Assembly: GCF_937123705.1 (NCBI RefSeq)
Contig: NZ_CAKZKO010000037.1
Location: forward strand, 1 to 64,000
DNA: 64,000 bases
From: an uncultured Paraglaciecola sp.
GTDB lineage: Bacteria; Pseudomonadota; Gammaproteobacteria; Enterobacterales; Alteromonadaceae
Direction: 5' to 3'
The first letter of the stretch is position 1. Every line of letters starts with the position of its first letter. Positions 37,567-44,976 of this stretch are shown here, piece by piece. Under the pieces are notes generated by a model. That model did no database searches, was not told the DNA's origin, and saw only the letters and a list, made by a program, of their open reading frames with translations. The position numbers and the translations under genes are program-made.

Positions 37567-38771
37567 GATCCTACCTTCTTCATTGCATTTAGATTCAACT
37601 CAGCAATAATATGCGACGCAAGTTTACGAGCAGACTGATCACTTTGAAGTACCTCTTCAACTGAAACTAAGGTGTGAGATGATGTTTGCTGTAAGCACTC
37701 TTGGTTTACTTCTGCAATTTGTGTAAAGCCAATGTGACCTTGTAAAAATGCCTCGACTGCCACTTCGTTAGCAGCGTTAAGCGTTGTGGTCGCATATTGC
37801 CCGGCGTCACTTGCTTGGATGGCAAGATATAAATTAGGATAACGCTGGGGCTCAGGCTCAGAAAAGGTAAAGTTGGCCAATTGCTTAAAATCTAAAGGTG
37901 CCACACCCGACTCAAGACGTTTTGGGAAAGCCAACGCGTGGGCGATTGGTGTACGCATATCAGGATTGCCCATTTGCGCCAGCACAGAGCCATCACGATA
38001 TTGCACCATAGAGTGAATAATACTTTGTGGGTGCAACACAACTTGAATATCTGAGGTGTTTAATCCAAATAACCACTTTGCCTCTATAAACTCTAAACCT
38101 TTGTTCATCATAGTTGCAGAATCAATAGATATTTTACGGCCCATATCCCAATTAGGATGAGCGCATGCTTGTTGTGGCGTGACTTGGTGCAACTCACTTA
38201 GTGTAGAGCTCAAAAACGGCCCACCGGACCCCGTTAACAAAATCTTACTGATCCCAGAAGCGGGTAAATCGCCGTACTTAAAGTCGCTAGGGAGGCACTG
38301 AAAAATAGCGTTGTGCTCACTGTCGATGGGCAATACTTGGGCATTATGCTGGTTTGCGGCTTGAATAAATAAATCGCCAGACATAACCAGAGATTCTTTA
38401 TTAGCTAATAATACTTTTTTACCTGCTGTTACCGCTGCTAAGGTGGGCAATAATCCAGCGGCACCAACAATAGCCGCCATTACCACATCAACCTCAGTGG
38501 CGCTGGCCACTTGTTCTAGCGCATCGGGGCCGGCTAAAACTTCACATTTTAGTCCATGTTCCGAGAATAACTTTTTGGCTTGAGAAAATAGCTGTGGATC
38601 GGAAATAACCACATATTCAGGAGAGCATGTCTTGGCTTGACGCAATAACAACTCAATATTACTGTGCGCCGTTATCGCATAAACACTATACAGATCAGGA
38701 TGCAGGCTCAGCACTTCTATTGTGTTTTTACCTATTGAACCTGTGGCGCCCAAAATACTAATTTTTTGCAT
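37563..38771 (-). CDS. dxr: 1-deoxy-D-xylulose 5-phosphate reductoisomerase
   Basis: Second enzyme of the non-mevalonate isoprenoid pathway (NADPH, divalent metal). The open frame begins at 38795, but ATG at 38771 is chosen: it gives the canonical MQKISILGATGSIGKNT N-terminus and shares one base with the cdsA TAA (TAATG coupling). The product is then 402 aa. NADPH-binding GATGSIG (about 8-14), metal/substrate motifs DSEHNAIFQCL and ISIDSATMMNKGLE are present. Its product feeds UppS next door. Confidence 0.97.
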   Translation of the reverse strand: MQKISILGATGSIGKNTIEVLSLHPDLYSVYAITAHSNIELLLRQAKTCSPEYVVISDPQLFSQAKKLFSEHGLKCEVLAGPDALEQVASATEVDVVMAAIVGAAGLLPTLAAVTAGKKVLLANKESLVMSGDLFIQAANQHNAQVLPIDSEHNAIFQCLPSDFKYGDLPASGISKILLTGSGGPFLSSTLSELHQVTPQQACAHPNWDMGRKISIDSATMMNKGLEFIEAKWLFGLNTSDIQVVLHPQSIIHSMVQYRDGSVLAQMGNPDMRTPIAHALAFPKRLESGVAPLDFKQLANFTFSEPEPQRYPNLYLAIQASDAGQYATTTLNAANEVAVEAFLQGHIGFTQIAEVNQECLQQTSSHTLVSVEEVLQSDQSARKLASHIIAELNLNAMKKVGS

Positions 38772-39634
38772 TAGGCCATCCATGTCACGTAGCAAAATGC
38801 AAAAACCGGAAAGGCGGCCGTTAGGCTATCGATTCTATCCATTACACCACCGTGCCCAGGCAATAGCTTGCCACTATCTTTGATACCAGCACAGCGTTTA
38901 AACATACTTTCATTTAAATCACCTAAAGCTGATACACCGACGGTAATGGCACCCACAAGAATGTGCAACCAAATACGCGAAGGATCTACTTGATAATGCA
39001 ATGCAGCAAAAGCAATGATTGCAGACGATGCCATCACGCCTCCCATAAGCCCTTCTAACGTTTTGCCAGGAGATACCTCGGGACGTAACTTATGTTTACC
39101 AAACTTAACACCAACAAAAAATGCGCCTACGTCTGCCGCCCAAACAATACCTAACACGTAAAAAATAAGGGACGCTCCATAATAGGGATCAACGTCATAC
39201 AAGCTGGTACGCAATGAAACCACGGCCACCCATGTGGGAATAAGGGTTAAGAAACCGAAAATTCCCCTAAGTATTTTACTGGTGTACCAAATTGAGCTGT
39301 ATTTAGGGTAGGCAATAATCATTCCTAGCGATATCACCCACCAAATAGATGCAACACTGAGAATATTAGTATAATGACTGTTTAGTTGCCCTTGATACCA
39401 AATTAAGTCAGCGGGCAACACAATGGATAAAATCACGCAACTTGCGGTAACAAGCACAGCATAAGAAATTTTGCTAAAGGTTCGCGTCATACCAGACATG
39501 CTGGACCATTCCCACGCTCCCAGTCCAACCACTAAAGCAATGACAATTTGAAAACTCATTAGTGGCAAATACAAAATGGCAAAGAGTGCCAAAGGAGCAA
39601 GAATAAGCGCGGTGATAATACGTTGTTTTAACAC
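38771..39634 (-). CDS. cdsA: Phosphatidate cytidylyltransferase CdsA
   Basis: Makes CDP-diacylglycerol, precursor of all phospholipids. The 287-aa integral membrane protein has about eight hydrophobic segments and the C-terminal family signature with KRCAGIKDSGKLLPGHGG followed by DRIDSL. One-base overlap with dxr; 40 bp after uppS. Confidence 0.97.
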   Translation of the reverse strand: MLKQRIITALILAPLALFAILYLPLMSFQIVIALVVGLGAWEWSSMSGMTRTFSKISYAVLVTASCVILSIVLPADLIWYQGQLNSHYTNILSVASIWWVISLGMIIAYPKYSSIWYTSKILRGIFGFLTLIPTWVAVVSLRTSLYDVDPYYGASLIFYVLGIVWAADVGAFFVGVKFGKHKLRPEVSPGKTLEGLMGGVMASSAIIAFAALHYQVDPSRIWLHILVGAITVGVSALGDLNESMFKRCAGIKDSGKLLPGHGGVMDRIDSLTAAFPVFAFCYVTWMA

Positions 39635-39674
39635 GTTCGCCTCTGATGTTTATTATTGATGATGTATAGCATGA

Positions 39675-40415
39675 TTAACTTACCTGCTCTGAGGTTTTGC
39701 CAAAACGCCTTTGACGTTCATTAAAAGCACTTACAGCCAGTTGAAAACAAGCCTCATCAAAATCAGGCCAAAACTCTTCGATAAAATATAATTCAGCATA
39801 AGCTATTTGCCACAATAAGAAGTTACTGATGCGATACTCCCCACCTGTGCGTATCAATAAATCTACCGCAGGAAAATCCGCAGTACAGGTATTCTGAGTA
39901 AAGACTTCTTCATCAATATCTGCCATATCCAGTTGCCCACTTTGTACTTGGGCAATAAGGCTTTTGGTTGCGTTAACAATGTCCCAGCGTCCACCGTAGT
40001 TAGCAGCAATATTTAACACTAAACTATCGTTAGTTGCAGTCAGGGCTTCGGCTTCACGAATTCTGTTCACCAATTTTTTATCAAATCGACTGGTATCACC
40101 AATGATCTTGAGTCTGACGTTATTCTTATGCAGTTTTTTAACTTCGCTGCCAAGCACCATGTTAAAAAGCTCCATTAGAACGCCCACTTCTTCAGCGGGT
40201 CGATTCCAATTCTCACTGCTAAACGCAAATAGTGTTAGGGCTTTCACCCCATTTTTTAGCGCAAAGGACACCGAGGCTTTGACTGCTTTAACCCCCGCTC
40301 TATGGCCAAAAGTGCGGATTTTGCCTTTCTTCTTGGCCCAGCGACCATTACCATCCATAATAATGGCCACATGTTGAGGCATGCTTGTTGCAACTAGCTG
40401 TTCAGATAAATTCAT
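39675..40415 (-). CDS. uppS: Undecaprenyl diphosphate synthase
   Basis: cis-Prenyltransferase making the C55 lipid carrier for peptidoglycan and O-antigen. The 246-aa product has the diphosphate-binding [13 protein letters not shown] (about 20-32), [11 protein letters not shown], and the C-terminal [19 protein letters not shown] and [12 protein letters not shown] motifs. 18 bp after frr. Confidence 0.98.
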   Translation of the reverse strand: MNLSEQLVATSMPQHVAIIMDGNGRWAKKKGKIRTFGHRAGVKAVKASVSFALKNGVKALTLFAFSSENWNRPAEEVGVLMELFNMVLGSEVKKLHKNNVRLKIIGDTSRFDKKLVNRIREAEALTATNDSLVLNIAANYGGRWDIVNATKSLIAQVQSGQLDMADIDEEVFTQNTCTADFPAVDLLIRTGGEYRISNFLLWQIAYAELYFIEEFWPDFDEACFQLAVSAFNERQRRFGKTSEQVS

Positions 40416-40433
40416 TAATCAAATCTAACTCAA

Positions 40434-40991
40434 TTACACTTCCATTAAGTCTTTTTCTTTCGCAACTAAGATCTCATCTACTTCTTTAACAAAAGTATCG
40501 GTTAATTTCTGTATATCGTCTTCACCACGGCGGCTATCATCTTCGCTGATTTCTTTTTCTTTCAATAGCTCTTTAATATCACTATTCGCATCACGTCGAA
40601 TATTTCGAATCGCCACCTTGCCTTGCTCAGCTTCGGCGCGTACCACACGGATTAGATCTTTACGTCGTTCTTCGGTCAATGCTGGCATAGGTATACGCAT
40701 CACAGCCCCTGCGCTCATAGGGTTAAGCCCTAAATCCGATTGCATTATGGCTTTTTCAACAGCTTTGGCAGAGCTTTTATCAAACACAGTTAGTGCTAAA
40801 GTACGGGCATCTTCGGCGATAATATTAGCTAATTGTTTTAGCGGTGTATCTGTACCGTAATAAGGCACCACAATACTATCCAAAAGGCTTGGATGGGCGC
40901 GACCGGTGCGAATTTTGGAAAGTTGCCCTTTTAATGATGTAATGCTTTTTTCCATACGCTGACGCGCATCATCGTTAATTTCGTCAATCAT
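40434..40991 (-). CDS. frr: Ribosome recycling factor
   Basis: Splits post-termination ribosomes together with EF-G. The 185-aa product is the full family length, with the conserved start region ([20 protein letters not shown]), [14 protein letters not shown] and [11 protein letters not shown] motifs of the three-helix bundle. 26 bp after pyrH, 18 bp before uppS. Confidence 0.98.
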   Translation of the reverse strand: MIDEINDDARQRMEKSITSLKGQLSKIRTGRAHPSLLDSIVVPYYGTDTPLKQLANIIAEDARTLALTVFDKSSAKAVEKAIMQSDLGLNPMSAGAVMRIPMPALTEERRKDLIRVVRAEAEQGKVAIRNIRRDANSDIKELLKEKEISEDDSRRGEDDIQKLTDTFVKEVDEILVAKEKDLMEV

Positions 40992-41017
40992 GTAATAGTT
41001 TCCTATTTCTATTTTAT

Positions 41018-41758
41018 TTATTTTATTTCTTGGGTATGACAGATTAAGGTACCTTCATCTTCACCCATGACTACCGCTTTCATACTGCCAGGTTTGTTCA
41101 TATTAAAAACACGAATAGGCACATTATGATCACGAGCAAGGGTAAAGGCGGCTAAATCCATGACTTTTAGCTCTTTCTCTAACACTTCTGAATATGACAA
41201 TTCTTTGTACAGTCTTGCTTCTGGATTCTTAACTGGGTCTTCATCATACACACCGTCGACCTTAGTGCCTTTTAATACGGCATCAGCCTCGATTTCAATG
41301 CCTCTTAAACATGCGGCGGAGTCGGTTGTAAAAAATGGGTTACCTGTACCGGCAGAAAAAATCACCACCCGCCCAGACTTTAATAAACTAATGGCTTCAG
41401 CCCAGTTGTAGGCGTCACACACACCATTTAGTGGAATAGCTGACATTAAACGAGCGTTTACAAACGCTCGATGTAAGGCATCGCGCATCGCAAGACCATT
41501 CATCACTGTGGCTAACATGCCCATGTGATCGCCCACCACGCGGTTCATACCTGCCTTTGCCAAGCCTTCCCCACGAAACAGATTACCACCACCTATCACC
41601 AATCCGACTTCAACACCCAATTCGACAATTTCTTTAATCTCTTGGGCCATGCGTTCTAACACTTTCGGATCAATTCCAAATCCCTCGTCTCCCATTAGGG
41701 CTTCACCACTTAGCTTTAACAATATTCTTCGATAAGCGGACTTTGGTGCAATACTCAT
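41018..41758 (-). CDS. pyrH: UMP kinase
   Basis: Hexameric bacterial UMP kinase (amino acid kinase fold), UTP-inhibited and GTP-activated in the family. The 246-aa product has [17 protein letters not shown] at about 13-29, [14 protein letters not shown], and [17 protein letters not shown]. Separated from tsf by a terminator and a 15-bp inverted repeat, so it probably starts its own transcript for the downstream operon. Confidence 0.98.
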   Translation of the reverse strand: MSIAPKSAYRRILLKLSGEALMGDEGFGIDPKVLERMAQEIKEIVELGVEVGLVIGGGNLFRGEGLAKAGMNRVVGDHMGMLATVMNGLAMRDALHRAFVNARLMSAIPLNGVCDAYNWAEAISLLKSGRVVIFSAGTGNPFFTTDSAACLRGIEIEADAVLKGTKVDGVYDEDPVKNPEARLYKELSYSEVLEKELKVMDLAAFTLARDHNVPIRVFNMNKPGSMKAVVMGEDEGTLICHTQEIK

Positions 41759-41805
41759 AGATTGATATTTCCTTAAGGTGATAAAGGCTACTGGTGATTT
41801 ACGTT

Positions 41806-41861
41806 TATATATGCTTCTGCCATCTCAAACTCACTAATTAAAAACAGCAGAAGCATATATA
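41806..41861. repeat. Perfect 15-bp inverted repeat in the tsf-pyrH spacer
   Basis: TATATATGCTTCTGC (41806-41820) and its exact complement GCAGAAGCATATATA (41847-41861) flank a 26-nt loop. It lies between the tsf terminator and the pyrH start. It could be an RNA hairpin in the pyrH leader, an operator, or the ends of a degenerate mini-element. Confidence 0.75.
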
Positions 41862-41885
41862 AAAAAGCACCTCAATTTGAGGTGC
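41861..41885 (-). terminator. Rho-independent terminator after tsf
   Basis: Read on the minus strand: GCACCTCA, loop AAT, TGAGGTGC (41867-41885), then TTTTTT (41861-41866). It lies 82 bp past the tsf stop and separates rpsB-tsf from pyrH. Confidence 0.9.
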
Positions 41886-41967
41886 CAGTATTATACCCAA
41901 ACAACGTCAAAATGCATGTTTCCACTGCAATTAAAATTGTTGGCAGATATCAAAATCTGTAACTTGC

Positions 41968-42840
41968 TTACTTTTTAGCTGCTGCCATTTGAGCAGCTAC
42001 TTCAGCAGCAAAATCTTCTTCTTTCTTCTCGATGCCTTCACCTACTTCAAAACGCACGAAGTTAATAACATCGGCACCTTTTGATTTAAGTAAATCAGCA
42101 ACTAGCATTGAAGGGTCTTTTACAAAAGGTTGACCTGTTAAGCTTACTTCGCCCGTGAATTTCTTCATACGACCAGAAACCATTTTCTCAGCGATTTCAG
42201 CAGGCTTACCAGATTGAATAGCGATATCCAACTGAATTTCTTTTTCTTTGGCAACAACTTCTGCAGGTACATCTTCAGGCTTCACATATTGTGGGCTAGA
42301 CGCAGCAACATGCATAGCAATGTCTTTCGCCAACTCTTCATCGCCGCCTTGTAAAATAGCAACAACGCCGATACGAGCGCTGTGTACATATGCGCCAAGG
42401 TTATCACCTTCGATGCTGATTACACGACGGGGGCTGATGTTCTCACCAATTTTGGCCACTAAGGTATCACGTAAATCGCTGATTTTAACGCCATCGATTT
42501 CAGTGTTATTCAGTGTATCCATATCATTAATCTTGTTAGCAGAGGCTACTTCGATTAACTGCTGGCCAAATTTAATGAATCCATCGTCACGTGCAACGAA
42601 ATCAGTTTCACTGTTTACTTCCATCATAGTTGCTACACCATTAGCAACTTTAGTCAAAATCACACCTTCAGCGGCGATACGGCCAGCTTTTTTGGCTGCT
42701 TTCGCTTGACCATTTTTACGCATATTCTCAATTGCTAGCTCGATATCACCATCGGTTTCTACCAAGGCTTTTTTACAATCAAGCATGCCGGCGGCTGTAC
42801 GCTCGCGCAATTCTTTAACTAGGGCTGCAGTCACTGCCAT
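41968..42840 (-). CDS. tsf: Elongation factor Ts
   Basis: Nucleotide exchange factor for EF-Tu. The 290-aa product has the N-terminal UBA-like module ([19 protein letters not shown]), the EF-Ts signature [13 protein letters not shown], two core subdomains, and the [10 protein letters not shown] segment. Length fits the gammaproteobacterial form (E. coli 283). Follows rpsB; a terminator/attenuator lies between them. Confidence 0.98.
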   Translation of the reverse strand: MAVTAALVKELRERTAAGMLDCKKALVETDGDIELAIENMRKNGQAKAAKKAGRIAAEGVILTKVANGVATMMEVNSETDFVARDDGFIKFGQQLIEVASANKINDMDTLNNTEIDGVKISDLRDTLVAKIGENISPRRVISIEGDNLGAYVHSARIGVVAILQGGDEELAKDIAMHVAASSPQYVKPEDVPAEVVAKEKEIQLDIAIQSGKPAEIAEKMVSGRMKKFTGEVSLTGQPFVKDPSMLVADLLKSKGADVINFVRFEVGEGIEKKEEDFAAEVAAQMAAAKK

Positions 42841-42894
42841 TTTCGTTTCCTCATCAAAATAATTTGATCAAACTATTTGAAATTAAACATTTAA

Positions 42895-42918
42895 AAACAG
42901 GGGCGAAAGCCCCTGTTT
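42895..42918 (-). terminator. Terminator or attenuator between rpsB and tsf
   Basis: AAACAGGGGC (42895-42904), 4-nt loop, GCCCCTGTTT (42909-42918): a perfect 10-bp stem. On the minus strand it runs on into further T residues (TTTTTAAATG). It probably lowers tsf relative to rpsB; some read-through is expected because the two are co-transcribed in relatives. Confidence 0.85.
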
Positions 42919-42982
42919 GATTTATTCATCATAGATAACAAGGATCTCGTTACCTGTTTAGTGCTTGTTGCTGCTTATCTGA

Positions 42983-43714
42983 TTACTCAGCCGCTTCTAC
43001 AAACTCACCTTTTTCAGCTTGCGCTTCTAGGTTTTGATCACGTCCATTAATCACGGCATCAGCTGCAGCGTTCAAATATAGTTGAACGGCACGGATAGCA
43101 TCATCATTTCCAGGTACGATGTAATCAACGCCATCTGGGTTTGAGTTAGTATCAACTACTGAAACAACTGGGATACCCAAGTTGCGTGCTTCAGTGATTG
43201 CAATGTGCTCGTGGTCAGCATCAACAACAAACAATACGTCTGGTAAACCACCCATGTTTTTGATACCACCTAGGCTAGTTTCTAGCTTAGTCATTTCACG
43301 GGTAAGCATTAACACTTCTTTTTTGGTTAATTTTTCGAACGTACCGTCTTGGCTTTGTTGCTCAAGCTCTTTTAAACGTTTGATTGACTGACGAACTGTT
43401 TTCCAGTTAGTTAACATCCCGCCTAACCAGCGTTTGTTAACATAAAATTGGTCACATTTGTCTGCGGCTTCTTTCACTGCATCACTTGCTGCACGTTTAG
43501 TACCAACAAAAAGGATTTTACCTTTTTTAGAAGCTACACTGCCAACAAAGTTAAGTGCTTCGTTGAACATAGGCACAGTTTTTTCAAGATTGATGATATG
43601 AACTTTGTTACGTGCGCCGAAAATGAAAGGCTTCATTTTTGGGTTCCAGTAACGAGTTTGGTGTCCAAAGTGTACGCCTGCCTGAAGCATGTCGCGCATA
43701 GATACATTTGCCAT
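42983..43714 (-). CDS. rpsB: 30S ribosomal protein S2
   Basis: Small-subunit ribosomal protein of 243 aa (E. coli 241). Family motifs [20 protein letters not shown] and [16 protein letters not shown] are present, with the coiled-coil insertion in the middle ([15 protein letters not shown]). First gene of the superoperon, with a long leader and strong promoter upstream, divergent from map. Confidence 0.99.
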   Translation of the reverse strand: MANVSMRDMLQAGVHFGHQTRYWNPKMKPFIFGARNKVHIINLEKTVPMFNEALNFVGSVASKKGKILFVGTKRAASDAVKEAADKCDQFYVNKRWLGGMLTNWKTVRQSIKRLKELEQQSQDGTFEKLTKKEVLMLTREMTKLETSLGGIKNMGGLPDVLFVVDADHEHIAITEARNLGIPVVSVVDTNSNPDGVDYIVPGNDDAIRAVQLYLNAAADAVINGRDQNLEAQAEKGEFVEAAE

Positions 43715-43889
43715 TATAAAGATTCCTCAATATGGGGTTAGGCCTCCATACATCCCAGTTCTCGATCCGCTCAGATTAGCTCTTTGCAGACACCCCGAAA
43801 AATGTGTCGATGTATGTGTGATATTAATGCTAATTTCTTAGCTACTTCGCGATAATTAACTTGGGTTTTCACCCCCATTAATTTCAACG
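43715..43889 (-). promoter_or_regulatory. rpsB leader (S2 autoregulatory / t44-type region)
   Basis: About 175 nt lie between the predicted transcription start (~43889) and the rpsB ATG. They are GC-richer than the surrounding spacer and contain complementary blocks. In E. coli the same map-rpsB spacer holds the t44 (tff) RNA, which is the rpsB leader through which S2 represses its own operon. Assignment here is by synteny and length; the fold was not computed. Confidence 0.6.
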
Positions 43890-43895
43890 GTGCGC

Positions 43896-43924
43896 TTTAT
43901 AGCATGAGGTATCCAAATATACAA
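43896..43924 (-). promoter_or_regulatory. rpsB promoter
   Basis: Minus strand: TTGTAT (-35, 43919-43924), 17-bp spacer, TATAAA (-10, 43896-43901) with TG one base upstream (extended -10). The bases just after the -10 are GCGC, the GC-rich discriminator usual for stringently controlled ribosomal promoters. Confidence 0.75.
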
Positions 43925-44092
43925 GTTTAACCTCTTAAAAATTGCCCCTTGAATCAATTAACGCGAACTCGGGTTAATTGATTCTAAGAATAGGTTAGTG
44001 CTTTCTACGCTATACAATATAAATGTGAAAAGTTAATATATATGTCATGTTTAGGGTCACTGCCCTTTAAAAATCTAAATAGGAATAAAGCA

Positions 44093-44884
44093 TTGTCTGC
44101 CATCATAAAAACTCCCGCCGAAATCGAAAAAATGCGCATCGCTGGACGCCTTGCAGCAGATGTATTACAGATGATAGGTAAACATGTGAAAAAAGGGGTG
44201 ACGACCAATCACCTTAATCAAATTTGTCACGATTATATTGTTAACGAGCAAAAATGCATCCCTGCTCCTCTAAATTATGGTCACCCACCTTTTCCGAAGT
44301 CTATTTGCACCTCGGTTAATCACGTTATTTGCCATGGGATCCCTGCTGATAAAAAACTTAAAGAGGGTGACTCTGTCAATATTGATGTAACTGTTATTAA
44401 AGATGGTTATCACGGGGACACCTCAAAAATGTTTGTCGTTGGCAAACCCTCTATTTTAACTGAACGACTGATTAAAGTGACACAACAGTCCTTGTATAAA
44501 GCCATAAAAATGGTAAAGCCGGGCGCCCGCTTAGGAGATATTGGTTATGTTATTCAACAATATGCTGAGAGCCACAATTATTCCATTGTACGAGAGTATT
44601 GTGGGCATGGCATAGGTGCTAGTTTCCATGAAGAGCCTCAAGTGGTGCACTATGGCAAGCCTAATACAGGTGAAACGCTAGAGGAAGGCATGTGTTTTAC
44701 CATAGAGCCTATGGTAAATGCAGGTAAACGTTACTCAAAAGTATTGCCGGATAAATGGACTGTAGTCACTAAAGACAGAAGTCTCAGCGCCCAATGGGAA
44801 CACACTTTATTGGTAACGGCTAATGGGGTTGAAATATTAACCTTACGAGATGACGAAGAGATCGACCGCATTATTAGTCACTAA
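44093..44884 (+). CDS. map: Methionine aminopeptidase, type I
   Basis: Removes initiator Met from nascent proteins. The frame is open from ATG 44042, but TTG at 44093 is preferred: AGGA lies 8 bp upstream, and it gives SAIIKTPAEIEKMRIAGRLA, collinear with E. coli Map (264 aa versus 263 here). The ATG at 44042 has no Shine-Dalgarno. Metal ligands are in NIDVTV, HGDTSKM, CGHGIG, TIEPMV and QWEHT. Divergent from rpsB, 92 bp before glnD. Confidence 0.95.
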   Translation: MSAIIKTPAEIEKMRIAGRLAADVLQMIGKHVKKGVTTNHLNQICHDYIVNEQKCIPAPLNYGHPPFPKSICTSVNHVICHGIPADKKLKEGDSVNIDVTVIKDGYHGDTSKMFVVGKPSILTERLIKVTQQSLYKAIKMVKPGARLGDIGYVIQQYAESHNYSIVREYCGHGIGASFHEEPQVVHYGKPNTGETLEEGMCFTIEPMVNAGKRYSKVLPDKWTVVTKDRSLSAQWEHTLLVTANGVEILTLRDDEEIDRIISH

Positions 44885-44894
44885 GTAAATTTAA

Positions 44895-44949
44895 GGCAAG
44901 CTATTGTCGACTTATCTAAGGTTAGAAACTTAGATAATCTTAGCTTGCC
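44895..44949 (+). repeat. Nested hairpin in the map-glnD spacer
   Basis: GGCAAGCTA (44895-44903) pairs with TAGCTTGCC (44941-44949); inside it TTATCTAAG (44912-44920) pairs with CTTAGATAA (44929-44937). Both stems are perfect 9-mers, with an 8-versus-3 internal loop. No T-tract follows, so it is not a standard terminator. Confidence 0.7.
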
Positions 44950-44976
44950 AGAAACATTGGTAATGTACGCCAGATT

